Positions 51,646-62,603 are shown, numbered from the stretch's first letter. The stretch is 64,000 bases of DNA from Methylopila capsulata (GCF_016907975.1 NZ_JAFBCY010000003.1:496001-560000), one strand, 5' to 3'. Translations and numbers: made by a program. The notes: generated from the letters alone by a model not told the origin.

Positions 51646-51654
51646 GGCGTCAGA

Positions 51655-52104
51655 TCAGCTCCCCTGCTCCAGCTCGGTGACGAGCGCGACTCGACGGAAG
51701 CCCGCCCCGGACAGCGTGCCCATCACCTTCATCACCTGCCCGTAGTTCACGTTGCGGTCGCCGCGTACGTAGATGCGCTCCTCGTAGCCGGAGTTCGTGA
51801 TGGCAATGAGGCGCGGCGCGAGGTCTTCGACCGCGACCGGGGTTTCCTGAAGAAAGACCTCGCCCTTGGTGTTCACCGTGATCGTCAGCGGCTCCTTCTC
51901 CTCGTTCAGAGGATTGGCCGAGGTCTGCGGCAGGTCGATCGGAACGCCGACGGTGAGCAGCGGCGCCGAGACCATGAAGATGATCATCAGCACCAGCATC
52001 ACGTCGACCATCGGGGTCACGTTGATCTCGGACATGACGGCGCTGCGCCGGCGGCGTCTCGCCCCGTGCGCGCCGCCTCCGCCGCCGCTGCCGCTCATGC
52101 CCAT
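51655..52104 (-). CDS. tolR: Tol-Pal protein TolR (ExbD family)
   Basis: 149-aa inner-membrane protein with one N-terminal helix (about 25-45) containing the proton-path Asp in PMVDVMLVLMIIFMV, then a periplasmic dimerisation domain (RGDRNVNYGQVMKVMG). A Gly-rich N-terminal tail precedes the helix. Forms the ion-driven motor with TolQ. Confidence 0.93.
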   Translation of the reverse strand: MGMSGSGGGGGAHGARRRRRSAVMSEINVTPMVDVMLVLMIIFMVSAPLLTVGVPIDLPQTSANPLNEEKEPLTITVNTKGEVFLQETPVAVEDLAPRLIAITNSGYEERIYVRGDRNVNYGQVMKVMGTLSGAGFRRVALVTELEQGS

Positions 52105-52131
52105 GAGATCGCTCCCGCGCGGCTCATCGCG

Positions 52132-52809
<678 letters not shown>

Positions 52810-52978
52810 CGTCCGGTCGTCTCCACGCTCCGGTGTGGCGGGCGTCGCGTTTCGCCGCGCGGGCGGCTTGGAAGAAAGCCGGCAGCGCCGGTCATCCTCG
52901 GGACGTCGGGCTCGGAGCGTCCGCGCTAGTCGCGCGCTAATGTGTTGAAACTGCGACCCGGACCCGCTTCCCCACGTC

Positions 52979-53004
52979 GTTAATGACTTGTCAGGGTTAA
53001 TGAC
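52979..53004. promoter_or_regulatory. GTTAATGAC direct repeat
   Basis: GTTAATGAC at 52979-52987 and 52996-53004 (17-bp period) lies between the divergent tolQ and first protease genes. The spacing does not fit the CtrA consensus TTAA-N7-TTAA. Possibly a regulatory site; weak. Confidence 0.3.
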
Positions 53005-53068
53005 GCGTTACCAAACCGGGCTGTGGCGCTTGCGCCGCAGCATCGCGCCGCACCGAGGTCGTCCCGCC

Positions 53069-53809
53069 ATGTTCCGCACGTTCGCCGCCGCTTTCCTCCT
53101 CGCCCTCCCGGCGGCCCCCCTGCTCGCAGCCGACGACGGCCTCGGCGCGGCGACGGTCGCCGTGCAGGCGATCGCGCCGACCGCGGACGGGCGCGCGCGG
53201 GTGTCGGAATGCACCGGCGCGCTGATCGCGCCCGACCTCGTGCTGACCGCCGGCCACTGCCTCGACGGGATCGCCGCCCCCTCCCAGGTCGCGGCCTTCG
53301 CCTATGACGGCGACCGGCCGAAGGCGCCGCCGCTGCGCGTCGTGCGGTTCGCGCGGCATCCCGACCACGTCGTCGGTTGGCGTGAGCGGGCCGGCGATCC
53401 CTCCACGCGCCGCGCCGAGATCGCCGCCGATCTCGCGCTCCTGAAGCTCGCCGCGCCGGCGGCCGCGCGGCCGCTCGCGCTTGCGCCCGCCTCAGCGGGA
53501 GCGCCGTCGCTCGCGGCGGGGACGGGCCGCGACGGACCAGGCGCCGACGCACGCTCGGGCCGGCTCAAGCTCACGGCGGCGACCGAGGTGCGCTTCGCGA
53601 CCGGCGAGGGCCCGCGCATCGCCTTCGCGAGCCTCGCGCGGCCCGCCTGCCGCGGCGACTCCGGCGGCCCCGTGGCGCGCGACGGCGCGGTCTGGGGCGT
53701 GGTCGCGGCGATCCTCAAGGCGCGCGGCGGCTGCGGCGCGCGGATCGTCGTCACGCCGGTCGACCCGGCCTCCGACGGCTTCCGGCGCATGCGCGCCGCC
53801 GTCGACTGA
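53069..53809 (+). CDS. Exported S1-family (trypsin-like) serine protease
   Basis: 246-aa protein with a signal peptide (FRTFAAAFLLALPAAPLLA) and a chymotrypsin-fold domain. Catalytic triad: His63 in LTAGHC, Asp121 in AADLALLKL, Ser198 in CRGDSGGPV. Cys48/Cys64 would form the usual disulfide beside the His. The residue six before the Ser is Pro rather than Asp, so trypsin-type specificity is unlikely. Inserted on the opposite strand between tolQ and ybgC, next to a second member. Confidence 0.85.
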   Translation: MFRTFAAAFLLALPAAPLLAADDGLGAATVAVQAIAPTADGRARVSECTGALIAPDLVLTAGHCLDGIAAPSQVAAFAYDGDRPKAPPLRVVRFARHPDHVVGWRERAGDPSTRRAEIAADLALLKLAAPAAARPLALAPASAGAPSLAAGTGRDGPGADARSGRLKLTAATEVRFATGEGPRIAFASLARPACRGDSGGPVARDGAVWGVVAAILKARGGCGARIVVTPVDPASDGFRRMRAAVD

Positions 53810-53969
53810 ACCGGCCCGGGGTGGTGGTTGTCGCCCGACGGACACAGACCCTCCGCCGAAACGCCGGGGCGCCCGGCGTGAACGGACGTTTGGGATTCGA
53901 CGTGCCATGGTGGCGCTCGAGACCTGCCCGCAGCCTCGCCCTGGCGGCGCCCGATCCGGATTTGTGTTC

Positions 53970-54752
53970 ATGCGTTCCAGCCTGCTCCGCGCCTTCGCCG
54001 CCCTCGCCGCCGCAGGCGTGATGGCGACCCCGGCGCTCGCGCTGTCCGGCGGATCGCCGGCGCCGGCGGGCGACCGGCTGACGCGCGCGACCGTGTTCAT
54101 CACCAGCCTGACCCCGACCGCCCGCAACCGCGCGCAGGTCGCGAACTGCACCGGCGTGCTGATCGATCGCGACCTCGTGCTGACCGCCGGGCATTGCCTG
54201 GCCGACCTCGGCGGCCCGAGCCTCGTGGTGGCGCAGTTCTTCGACCGCTCGAACCGGATCGCCGAGACGATCGAGGTCGCGGCCGGCGCCATGCATCCGG
54301 ACTTCGCCGGCCGCGGCGACGCGGAGAACCCGCGGCCGGACCTGCTGGGCGCCGATCTCGCGATCTTGAAGCTCGCCACGCCCGCTCCGAAGAGCCGCCG
54401 GCCGATCGCGCTCGCGAAACGTCCGGTCGAGGCGTCGAAGCTCAAGTCGATCCTGGCTGGCGCGGGCCTGCGCACGCCGGCCGACGAAGCCTCCGCCGGT
54501 CAGCTCCGCTTCGCCCGCGTGAACGCCGAGGTGGTGACGGACGGCCCGACCGCGGTCGCCCTCGGCACGACCGGGGGCGCGGTGTGCCGCGGCGATTCCG
54601 GCGGGCCGGTGATCAGCTCCGGCGGCCTCTGGGGGGTGGTGATCGCGATCGTCCGTCGCAAGAACCTCTGCAACTCGACGATCTTCATGGCGGTGGTCGA
54701 CCCGCAGTCGCGCGGCTTCCGCAACATGCTGGCGCGCGCGCGGCGGGGCTGA
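53970..54752 (+). CDS. Second exported S1-family serine protease
   Basis: 260-aa paralogue of the preceding gene. Signal peptide SSLLRAFAALAAAGVMATPALA; triad His75 (LTAGHC), Asp129 (GADLAILKL) and Ser210 (CRGDSGGPV), with Cys60/Cys76 flanking the His. Shared features with its neighbour (ANCTGVLIDRDLVLTAGHC against SECTGALIAPDLVLTAGHC) point to tandem duplication. The start is uncertain because no strong ribosome-binding site precedes ATG 53970; an ATG at 53908 is also in frame. Confidence 0.83.
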   Translation: MRSSLLRAFAALAAAGVMATPALALSGGSPAPAGDRLTRATVFITSLTPTARNRAQVANCTGVLIDRDLVLTAGHCLADLGGPSLVVAQFFDRSNRIAETIEVAAGAMHPDFAGRGDAENPRPDLLGADLAILKLATPAPKSRRPIALAKRPVEASKLKSILAGAGLRTPADEASAGQLRFARVNAEVVTDGPTAVALGTTGGAVCRGDSGGPVISSGGLWGVVIAIVRRKNLCNSTIFMAVVDPQSRGFRNMLARARRG

Positions 54753-54765
54753 CGCGCGGCCGCCG

Positions 54766-55205
54766 CTACTCCGTCCGCGCCATCTCCTTGCGCATCCGCT
54801 CGGGCATCCGCACGGGCCGCCCCTCGCGCACGTAGGCGCAGACGGCGAGGCCGGTGACGAGCGTCTCGCCGTCGCGGGTGACGGACTGGCCCAGCGTCAG
54901 CGACGCCTGCTTCACGTCGTGCACCCAGGTGGTGATGGCGACGACGTCGTCCATCCGCGCCGGCCGCAGGTAGTCCACCGTCATCCGGCGCACCACGAAG
55001 CCCTCGCGCACGGTCTCCCACAGTTTGCGGTGGTCGAAGCCGATCGCCCGCAGGATCTCGGTGCGGCCGCGCTCCATGTAGCGGAGGTAGTTGGCGTGGT
55101 AGACCGCGCCGGAGAAGTCGGTGTCTTCGTAGTAGATGCGCAGCGTCAGCACATGGCGGACGCCTTCGAGGCGCCCCCCGAGGCCGTCGTCGAGATTAGC
55201 GGTCA

Positions 55206-55206
<1 letters not shown>
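54766..55206 (-). CDS. ybgC: Acyl-CoA thioesterase YbgC (Tol-Pal associated)
   Basis: 146-aa hotdog-fold thioesterase. The family signature YYEDTDFSGAVYHANYLRYMERGRTE (read as YYEDTDFSGAVYHA and NYLRYMERGR) contains the catalytic Asp and the active-site Tyr/His region. The start overlaps the ruvB stop by one base (TGATG), giving tight coupling to ruvB. Usually heads the tol operon. Confidence 0.92.
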
Positions 55207-56249
<1,043 letters not shown>

Positions 56250-56315
56250 GCGTCCGTTCGATGCGGCGGAGGAGAACCCGTGATACGGTATCCGCGGACT
56301 TCAGGAAACACGGCC

Positions 56316-56909
56316 ATGCCCCTCCGCGCCGAGACGCCGGGATACGAGTACATGTCCCTCGACGACTTCGAGGAGTTGCTCGCCGACAAGCCTGCGCACG
56401 AGAAGTGGGAGCTGATCGGCGGGCGCGTCGTGCGCATGATGGTCGGCGCGCGCTGGGAGCACGCGCGCATCGTACAGAACATCGCGCGCCATCTCGGCAA
56501 CCGGCTCGACGCCGCCGGTTCGCGCTGCCAGGTCTTCGCCGAAACCTTCTTCATGAAGCAGGCCGAGCTGGAGGCCGCCACGCTTCCCGACGTCATGGTC
56601 GTCTGCGGCGACCTTACCCCGGGCGCGACGTCGACGGACGCTCCCGTCGTCCTGTTCGAGGTGATGTCCGCCGGCTCCGAGGCGCGTGACCGGTTCGAGA
56701 AATGGCATGTTTACCAGCGCCTTCCCTCGCTTCAGCATTACGTTCTGGTGACCCGCGATCGGCCCATGATCGAGGTTTTCGACCGCGAGGGCGGCGTCTG
56801 GTCAGGCCTTCGGCTGTTTGAAGGCCTCGACGGCGTGGTCAAGCTCGACGCGCTCGGCGTCGAGCTCCCCCTCGCGGACATCTATCGAGGCGTTCTCTCC
56901 GGAGGCTAA
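56316..56909 (+). CDS. Uma2-family (DUF820) putative endonuclease
   Basis: 197-aa protein with the PD-(D/E)XK-like Uma2 layout: WELIGGRVVRMM (Glu), ATLPDVMVVCGD (PD) and VVLFEVMSAGSEARDRFEKWHVYQ (E...K), then YVLVTRDRPMIEVFDR. The start is ATG 56316, where domain sequence begins. It is plus-strand within an otherwise minus-strand ruv cluster, between ruvB and ruvA, so it is probably an insertion. No adjacent methylase or toxin partner; function unproven. Confidence 0.8.
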   Translation: MPLRAETPGYEYMSLDDFEELLADKPAHEKWELIGGRVVRMMVGARWEHARIVQNIARHLGNRLDAAGSRCQVFAETFFMKQAELEAATLPDVMVVCGDLTPGATSTDAPVVLFEVMSAGSEARDRFEKWHVYQRLPSLQHYVLVTRDRPMIEVFDREGGVWSGLRLFEGLDGVVKLDALGVELPLADIYRGVLSGG

Positions 56910-56912
56910 GCC

Positions 56913-57530
56913 TCACTTCGCCAGCTCCTTCAACCCGGCCCGGATCAACTGCTCCGTGGTCGCGCCGTCGCCCGCCGTCTTCAGCGCGGCGGCGATGGCG
57001 CCGCTGGCCTGCGGGGCGGCGTAGCCGAGATTGACGAGGGCGGAGACCGCGTCGCGCGCGGGCTGAGGCCCGCGGGCCTCCGCGACCTCGCCGGCGAACC
57101 GCGCGAGCGCCGGGTCGACGTCCGCGAACAGCGGCGCGCGGTCCTTCAGCTCGGCCGCGATGCGCATGGCGACCTTGGGGCCGACCCCCGGCGCGCGGGA
57201 GATCGCCGCCTTGTCCTGTAGGGCGATCGCGGTCGCGAGATCCGACGCGTCCATCACCGACAGCACGCCGAGCGCCACTTTCGTGCCGACGCCCTGCACC
57301 GTGTTCAGCAGCCGGAACCACTCGCGCTCCAGATCGGCCATGAAGCCGAACAGCTGGATGCGGTCCTCGCGCACATGGGTCTCGATCGAGAGCCGCGCGA
57401 TCTCGCCGGCCTTCGGCAGCCGCTGCAGGGTGCGGGCGGAGCAGTGCACGAGGTAGCCGACGCCGCCGACGTCGAGGATTGCCCAGTCGGGCCCGACGGA
57501 GTCGACCGTGCCGGTGAGCTTGCCGATCAT
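56913..57530 (-). CDS. ruvA: Holliday junction DNA-binding protein RuvA
   Basis: 205-aa tetrameric junction-binding protein. N-terminal OB fold ([19 protein letters not shown]), HhH motifs in the centre ([17 protein letters not shown] and [16 protein letters not shown]) and a C-terminal RuvB-contact domain ([16 protein letters not shown]). The start overlaps the ruvC stop by 4 nt (ATGA). Confidence 0.96.
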   Translation of the reverse strand: MIGKLTGTVDSVGPDWAILDVGGVGYLVHCSARTLQRLPKAGEIARLSIETHVREDRIQLFGFMADLEREWFRLLNTVQGVGTKVALGVLSVMDASDLATAIALQDKAAISRAPGVGPKVAMRIAAELKDRAPLFADVDPALARFAGEVAEARGPQPARDAVSALVNLGYAAPQASGAIAAALKTAGDGATTEQLIRAGLKELAK

Positions 57531-58048
57531 GCGCTCATCCTCGTCGCCGCCGCGAGGCGCGCGCGGGCGCCCCGGTGCTGGGCGTGGCAGATCGCGACGG
57601 CGAGCGCGTCGGCCGCGTCGGCTCCCTTATAGGTCGCCTTCGGCAGCAGGATGGCGATCATGGCCTGGATCTGCCGCTTCTCGGCGTGGCCGGCGCCCAC
57701 CACGGTCTTCTTCACGAGGTTCGGCGCGTATTCCGCGACCGCGAGCCCCGCGAGCGCCGGCACCAGCATCGCCACGCCGCGGGCCTGTCCGAGCTTGAGC
57801 GTGGCCGACGGGTTGTTGTTGACAAAGGTCTCCTCGACCGCCGCCTCGTGCGGCGCGTGCTCGGCGAGAACGGCGGAGAGCCCAGCGTGCAGGGCCGCCA
57901 GCCGGTCGGCGAGATCGCGCGTGTCGTCGGGCGTGATCACGCCCGCGGCGACGAAGGACAGGCGGGACCCTTCGGCGACGATGATCCCCCAGCCGGTGCG
58001 GCGGAGGCCCGGGTCGACGCCGAGGATGCGAATCGGTGCGAGGCTCAT
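57527..58048 (-). CDS. ruvC: Crossover junction endodeoxyribonuclease RuvC
   Basis: 173-aa Holliday junction resolvase of the RNase H fold. Start taken at ATG 58048, where the conserved [14 protein letters not shown] (first catalytic Asp) begins six residues in; [11 protein letters not shown] provides the Glu, and [17 protein letters not shown] the C-terminal acidic residues. First gene of ruvC-ruvA, with coupled translation. Confidence 0.95.
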   Translation of the reverse strand: MSLAPIRILGVDPGLRRTGWGIIVAEGSRLSFVAAGVITPDDTRDLADRLAALHAGLSAVLAEHAPHEAAVEETFVNNNPSATLKLGQARGVAMLVPALAGLAVAEYAPNLVKKTVVGAGHAEKRQIQAMIAILLPKATYKGADAADALAVAICHAQHRGARARLAAATRMSA

Positions 58049-58138
58049 GACGACCGATGTAACGGCCGAAGGTTTACGGAACACAAGCAGAACGTCCGCC
58101 ACGGCGGAAATTCCGGAGCCCTTCCGCCTCGAACCTCC

Positions 58139-58270
58139 CTTCCCTTCTCCCCTTGCGGGAGAAGGTGGCGCGAAGCGCCGGATGAGGGGTCGTCCGGGAC
58201 ATCCTGAAACGTTGGAGGGCGTCCCGGACGACCCCTCACCCCTACCCTCTCCCGCAAGGGGAGAGGGGGA
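58139..58270. repeat. Composite hairpin repeat, copy 1
   Basis: About 132 bp. Outer arms TCTCCCCTTGCGGGAGA and TCTCCCGCAAGGGGAGA are perfect 17-bp reverse complements. An inner pair GAGGGGTCGTCCGGGAC / GTCCCGGACGACCCCTC is also perfect. The whole unit can fold as one long cruciform or RNA hairpin. Copy 2 follows at 58332. Confidence 0.8.
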
Positions 58271-58331
58271 CCGCGACGGCGCGCATCATCCCCCCGCGAC
58301 CAGCCTAGCTCCGCCGTCGAAGCCGCGCGCT

Positions 58332-58473
58332 CTTCCCTTCTCCCCTTGCGGGAGAAGGTGGACGGCGGCGTCAGCCGCCGGCCGGATGAGGGGTCGCCCG
58401 GGCCATCCTGAACGTTGGAGGTCGTCCCGGACGATCCCTCACCCCTACCCTCTCCCGCAAGGGGAGAGGGGGA
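58332..58473. repeat. Composite hairpin repeat, copy 2
   Basis: About 142 bp with the same outer 17-bp arms as copy 1 and a more diverged inner stem (GAGGGGTCGCCCGGG... CCCGGACGATCCCTC). It carries an extra GGCGGCG/CGCCGCC-type insertion. The two copies are tandem, in the same orientation, between ruvC and the Hsp70-like gene. The 58049-58524 gap contains no gene. Confidence 0.8.
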
Positions 58474-58524
58474 CTACGACGTTGCGGGTCATTTGAAAGT
58501 GATGGAGCCGAGCTTCGCGCCCGT

Positions 58525-59784
58525 CTACGCCGCGGCCATCGCCCCATAGCGGCGGGCGGCTTCGAGGGTGAGGCCGGCGCCGACCGCGCCGAAGACGTCG
58601 CCCTCCACCACACGGACGCCTGGCAGGCCGCCGAGGATCGCGGCGCGCACGTGCGGCACGCGGGTGGAGCCGCCGGTGAGGAACACGGCGTCGATCTCGC
58701 CGGCGCCGACGCCGGCCTTCGCGAGGCAGCTCGCCACGCAGGCCGTGATCTTCTCCGACTGGTGACGGGTGTGGGCGATGAAGCCGTCGCGCGTCAGCTC
58801 CGCCGCGAGACCTCTCTCCACCACGTCCAGCGGCAAGGTCGCGCGCTCGGCGTCGGAGAGCCTGATCTTGCCCGCCTCGACGTCGGCTGCGAGGCCATGG
58901 CCGGCCTCGGCCTCGATCACGGTCAGCAGGCGGTCCAGCAGCTCGGGCTTCGCCGCCTCGCGCCGGACCTCGCGGACCTGCCGCGCGGTTCGGCCGTCGT
59001 AGAGCTTGTTGATGCTCGACCAGGTGGCGAGGTCGTGGAAATAGGTCGAGGGGACCTCGAGCTCCTTGCGCTTCATGGGCGAGCCGAGGCCCAGCAGCGG
59101 CATCACCGCGCCGAGGCTCAAGCGGCGGTCGAAGTCGACGCCGCCGACGCGCACGCCGTCGTTGGCGAGGATGTCCGAGCCGCGCTCGGCGCGGCCGTGC
59201 CGGTCGGGCGAGAGCCGGATGACCGAGAAGTCCGAGGTGCCGCCGCCGATGTCGGCGATCAGCGCCAGCTCTTCGCGCGCGACCTCGCGCTCGTAGTCGA
59301 GCGCGGCGGCCACCGGCTCGTACTGGAACGACACGTCCTTGAAGCCGACCGAGAGCGCGATCTCGCGCAGCGTCGCCTCGGCGCGGGCGTCGCCCTCCGC
59401 GTCGCCGTCGACGAAGTGCACGGGACGGCCATGCACGACGGCGTGGAGCGCGCGGCCCGAGGCCGTCTCGGCGCGGCGCTTCACGATGGCGAGGTAGCGC
59501 GCGACGACGTCGCGGAACTTCACGCGCTCGCGGCCGATCACCGTCGCCTCGTCGATCAGCGCGGTGCCGAGCACGGACTTGAGGCTGCGCATCAACCGGC
59601 CCGGCTCGCCGGCGAGATAGGCCGCGAGCGCCGCCCGGCCGACGCGGGACTCGCCCGAGGGCGCGAAGAAGATGGCGCTCGGGATCGTCAGCTCGTCGCC
59701 TTCGAGCGGCGCAAGCCGGGCCTGCGCGCCCGCGAGGCCGAGCGTGGTGTTGGACGTGCCGAAATCGAGGCCGCAGGCGGTCAT
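58525..59784 (-). CDS. Hsp70-family ATPase, YegD-like (no substrate-binding domain)
   Basis: 419-aa protein with the Hsp70/actin-type ATPase fold: phosphate-1 motif GLDFGTSNTTLGL, phosphate-2 IADIGGGTSDFSVI and the adenosine motif VFLTGGSTRVPHVRAAI. The length stops at the nucleotide-binding domain, so the peptide-binding half of DnaK is absent, as in YegD-like proteins. Possibly a stand-alone chaperone-like ATPase; partner unknown. Confidence 0.85.
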   Translation of the reverse strand: MTACGLDFGTSNTTLGLAGAQARLAPLEGDELTIPSAIFFAPSGESRVGRAALAAYLAGEPGRLMRSLKSVLGTALIDEATVIGRERVKFRDVVARYLAIVKRRAETASGRALHAVVHGRPVHFVDGDAEGDARAEATLREIALSVGFKDVSFQYEPVAAALDYEREVAREELALIADIGGGTSDFSVIRLSPDRHGRAERGSDILANDGVRVGGVDFDRRLSLGAVMPLLGLGSPMKRKELEVPSTYFHDLATWSSINKLYDGRTARQVREVRREAAKPELLDRLLTVIEAEAGHGLAADVEAGKIRLSDAERATLPLDVVERGLAAELTRDGFIAHTRHQSEKITACVASCLAKAGVGAGEIDAVFLTGGSTRVPHVRAAILGGLPGVRVVEGDVFGAVGAGLTLEAARRYGAMAAA

Positions 59785-59923
59785 GGAATGCGCCGGTGCT
59801 GGGACGGGGGCGCGTCTTCTAACCGCGTCGGCTGGCCGCGTCCATGCCGGGGGAGCGGAGGAGGGCCGCAGCTGCAGGGCGACCGGGCATTCGCATCAAG
59901 TTCCGCGACGGAAGATCGTAAGG

Positions 59924-59954
59924 CGTCGTCCTCCGGCTTGGCCGGAGGGCGACG
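59924..59954 (-). terminator. REP-like hairpin, probable yebC terminator
   Basis: CGTCGTCCTCCGGC / GCCGGAGGGCGACG pairs over 14 bp with one G-T wobble and a 3-nt loop, 13 bp past the yebC stop. The same CCTCCGG/CCGGAGG core occurs at 41292. Confidence 0.65.
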
Positions 59955-59967
59955 GCCCGAGGACCGT

Positions 59968-60714
59968 TCAGCCGCTGATCTTCGCCATGATCTCGTCGGA
60001 GATCTCGTAGTTGCCGAACACGTTCTGGACGTCGTCGTCGTCGTCGAAGGCGTCGAGCAGCTTGAGCAGCGAGGCCGCCTTCTCCTCGTCGAGCGGCGTG
60101 GTGGTGGTGGGGCGCCACACGACCTTGGTGCTCTCCGCCTCGCCGAGCGCCGCTTCGAGCGCCTTGGAGACCTCGTTCAGGTCCTCGAAGGCGCAGGTGA
60201 CGACGTGGTTCTCGGCGTCGGACTCCACGTCCTCCGCGCCGGCCTCGATCGCGGCCTCGAGCACGGCGTCGGCGGTGCCGGCCTTGGCCGGATAGACGAT
60301 CTCGCCCACGCGGTTGAACATGAAGCCGACCGAGCCGGTCTCGCCCAGCGCGCCGCCCGACTTGGTGAAGTAGGAGCGGACGGCAGAGGCGGTGCGGTTG
60401 CGGTTGTCGGTCAGCGCCTCGACGATGACGGCGACGCCGCCCGGGCCGTAGCCCTCGTAGCGGACCTCCTCGTAGTTCTCGCCGTCGGCGCCCGAGGCCT
60501 TCTTGATGGCGCGCTCGATGTTGTCCTTGGGCATGGACTGCGACTTGGCGGCGCTGATCGCGAGGCGGAGCCGCGCGTTCATGTTGGGGTCGGGCAGCCC
60601 GGCCTTCGCCGCCACTGTGATCTCGCGCGCGAGCTTCGAGAACAGCTTCGCCCGAACCGCGTCCTGGCGGCCCTTGCGGTGCATGATGTTCTTGAACTGC
60701 GAATGACCGGCCAT
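59968..60714 (-). CDS. yebC: YebC/PmpR-family protein
   Basis: 248-aa cytosolic protein of the YebC family, linked to transcriptional control and to relief of ribosome stalling. The N-terminal [18 protein letters not shown] is diagnostic and fixes the start at ATG 60714; [20 protein letters not shown] (read in halves) and the acidic C-terminal [14 protein letters not shown] complete the pattern. Confidence 0.95.
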   Translation of the reverse strand: MAGHSQFKNIMHRKGRQDAVRAKLFSKLAREITVAAKAGLPDPNMNARLRLAISAAKSQSMPKDNIERAIKKASGADGENYEEVRYEGYGPGGVAVIVEALTDNRNRTASAVRSYFTKSGGALGETGSVGFMFNRVGEIVYPAKAGTADAVLEAAIEAGAEDVESDAENHVVTCAFEDLNEVSKALEAALGEAESTKVVWRPTTTTPLDEEKAASLLKLLDAFDDDDDVQNVFGNYEISDEIMAKISG

Positions 60715-60848
60715 GGTCCGCTCCGACGTCGTCTTCTTATTGGGGGACGCGTCCGGTCGCCGATGTTTCAGGCGCGCGCGGCGGATCACGTCCGGCGATT
60801 GAGGTGCGCGGCGTTATAAGACCACGTTTTTGGGAAGGAAAGTCCGGC

Positions 60849-61670
60849 TTAGTCCCAGAAGTCCGGCCGCGCCTCGCTGAGCGCCCCGCCGATCCGCACC
60901 GGCGCGATCCGCGCGGCGAGGCCGCGCCCGTCGACCTCGACGGCGAGTCCGGAGAGCGTGCCCTCGCCTTCCGCCGGCTCGAACCGGCCGGAGGGCAGCT
61001 TGCGCAGGAACCGCTGGATCGGCTCGTCTTTCTTCATGCCGAGCACGCTGTCGTAGTCGCCGCACATGCCGGCGTCGGACATGTAGGCCGTGCCGCCGGA
61101 AAGGATGCGGTGGTCCGAGGTCGGCGTGTGGGTGTGGGTGCCGACGACGAGGGTGGCGCGGCCGTCGAGGAAATGGCCGAAGGCCTGCTTCTCACTGGTG
61201 GCCTCGGCGTGGAAATCGACCACCACGGCGTCCGCGGCCTCGCCCAGCGGGCAGGCCTCGAGCTCGGCGTCGATCGCGCGGAAGGGATCGTCGAGCGCCG
61301 TTCCCATGAAGACGTTGCCCATGACGTTGACGACGAGCACGCGGGCGCCGTCGCGCGCCTCGATCAGCTGCGCGCCACGGCCGGGGGTGCCCTTGGGGAA
61401 ATTGACCGGCCGCACCAGCCGGTCCGCGCGCTCGGCGAACACCAGCGCCTCGCGCTGGTCGAAAGCGTGGTTGCCGAGCGTGACCGCGTCGCAGCCGGCG
61501 TCCAGCAGGTCGTTGTAGATCGCTTCGGTGATGCCGAAGCCGCCCGCGGCGTTCTCGCCGTTGATCACGACGACGTCGAGCGCCCAGCGCTCGCGCAAAG
61601 CCGGCAGCCGCTCGGCCACCACGTTGCGCCCGGCGCGGCCGACCACGTCGCCCAGAAACAGAAGTCGCAT
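60849..61670 (-). CDS. YmdB-type metallophosphoesterase (TIGR00282-like)
   Basis: 273-aa phosphodiesterase-like protein. MRLLFLGDVVGRAGRNVV begins the family; VVINGENAAGGFGIT, VTLGNHAFDQ, VVDFHAEATSEKQAF and VVGTHTHTPTSD supply metal ligands. The Bacillus homologue YmdB hydrolyses cyclic nucleotides. 134 bp from yebC on the same strand. Confidence 0.9.
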   Translation of the reverse strand: MRLLFLGDVVGRAGRNVVAERLPALRERWALDVVVINGENAAGGFGITEAIYNDLLDAGCDAVTLGNHAFDQREALVFAERADRLVRPVNFPKGTPGRGAQLIEARDGARVLVVNVMGNVFMGTALDDPFRAIDAELEACPLGEAADAVVVDFHAEATSEKQAFGHFLDGRATLVVGTHTHTPTSDHRILSGGTAYMSDAGMCGDYDSVLGMKKDEPIQRFLRKLPSGRFEPAEGEGTLSGLAVEVDGRGLAARIAPVRIGGALSEARPDFWD

Positions 61671-61778
61671 GCGGGGACCCCGGATGACGGTGACGCGCGC
61701 CGGCCCTCAGGACCGACGCGCTTCACTATCCGAGCTTTGGAGCGCCGTCATCGCAGGAATGCGCGGCGCGGGCCGCAA

Positions 61779-61904
61779 TCAGCGGGCGATCGCCTGGCCG
61801 GTGGCGGTGACGTCGCGCTTGGCGCCGCGCACGGTGTTGGCGCAGGCGGCCATCGAAACGGAGAAGGCGATGAGAACAGTGAAAGCGACCAGACGACGCG
61901 CCAT
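61779..61904 (-). CDS. Entericidin-family small lipoprotein
   Basis: 41-aa protein, short enough to be missed by routine gene finding. Signal peptide MARRLVAFTVLIAFSV then lipobox SMAAC with Cys21, followed by ANTVRGAKRDVTATGQAIA, the conserved entericidin A/B core (NTxxGxGxDxxxxGxAI-type). Entericidins are cell-envelope toxin/antidote lipopeptides in Escherichia coli and are common general-stress targets in alphaproteobacteria. A GAAAC-N17-CGTT promoter-like element lies about 55 bp upstream. Confidence 0.8.
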   Translation of the reverse strand: MARRLVAFTVLIAFSVSMAACANTVRGAKRDVTATGQAIAR

Positions 61905-61957
61905 GTGGCGAACTCCCGAAAAACGATCAGCCGGCGTCAAAGTGCCCGGCGGTCATG

Positions 61958-61983
61958 AACGCACGAACACACGCCTTGGTTTC
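61958..61983 (-). promoter_or_regulatory. EcfG-like promoter of the entericidin gene
   Basis: Read on the minus strand: GAAAC (61983-61979), a 17-bp spacer, then CGTT (61961-61958). One mismatch from the EcfG consensus GGAAC-N16/17-CGTT, and the same variant as before dps. Confidence 0.5.
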
Positions 61984-61995
61984 GCCTTGGGATCG

Positions 61996-62589
61996 CTAAA
62001 TCGGCGCCGTGTGGCCACGCTCGGTCAAAAGACCGTCCAGACGCTGGTCGTAGGCGTCGGTGGGCACGCGCTCCACCTCCTGCGCGGCGAAGGCGAGCCC
62101 GACCGCGATGGTCGGCCGCGACGCCCTGAGCTTCTCCAGCGAGCGGTCGTAGAAGCCGCCGCCGTAGCCCAGGCGGAAGCCGCGGGCGTCGAAGGCGGCG
62201 AGCGGGGCGAACAGCAGGTCGGGCTCGACCTCCTCGGCGGCATCGCCCGGCTCCAGAAGGCCGAAACGGCGGGTCTCGAGCGGCTCGCCCGGCGCCCAGG
62301 CGCGGAACACCAGCGGCGCGTCCTTGCGCGCGATCACGGGCAAGCAGAGGGGGACGCCCATGGCGTGGAGCCGCGCCATCAGCGGCGCGGTCCCGATCTC
62401 GCCGCGGATCGCGACGAAGACGGACACGCGCCGGGGCCGCAGTCGGCCCACGAGTTCGGCGCCGATCTCGGCGACCGCCTCCGCCGCCCGCGCGCGTTCG
62501 TCGGGCGGAATCGCCGCCCGGCGCGCGAGCGTCTCGGCCCGGAGCGCCGCCTTGAGGGCGGCGGGGTCGGTGGTCATCGTTCGTGTCAT
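61996..62589 (-). CDS. 5-formyltetrahydrofolate cyclo-ligase
   Basis: 197-aa ATP-dependent enzyme recycling 5-formyl-THF to 5,10-methenyl-THF. The substrate/ATP motif RLGYGGGFYDRSLEKL is clear, with DLLFAPLAAFDARGFRL before it and the N-terminal ALRAETLARRAAIPPDERARAA region (in parts). It lies directly downstream of the predicted 6S RNA, the classic ssrS-ygfA arrangement. Confidence 0.9.
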   Translation of the reverse strand: MTRTMTTDPAALKAALRAETLARRAAIPPDERARAAEAVAEIGAELVGRLRPRRVSVFVAIRGEIGTAPLMARLHAMGVPLCLPVIARKDAPLVFRAWAPGEPLETRRFGLLEPGDAAEEVEPDLLFAPLAAFDARGFRLGYGGGFYDRSLEKLRASRPTIAVGLAFAAQEVERVPTDAYDQRLDGLLTERGHTAPI

Positions 62590-62603
62590 GCGAGATGAGA
62601 AGC

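Noticed and set aside
52979-53004. CtrA site in the GTTAATGAC repeats
   Set aside because: The two TTAA halves are 13 bp apart rather than 7, so the consensus is not met.
58139-58473. CRISPR array
   Set aside because: Only two long composite palindromes without short regular repeats, spacers or cas genes.
58651-60819. 722-codon frame spanning the Hsp70-like and yebC genes
   Set aside because: It crosses two well-supported minus-strand genes and the intergenic hairpin; composition only.
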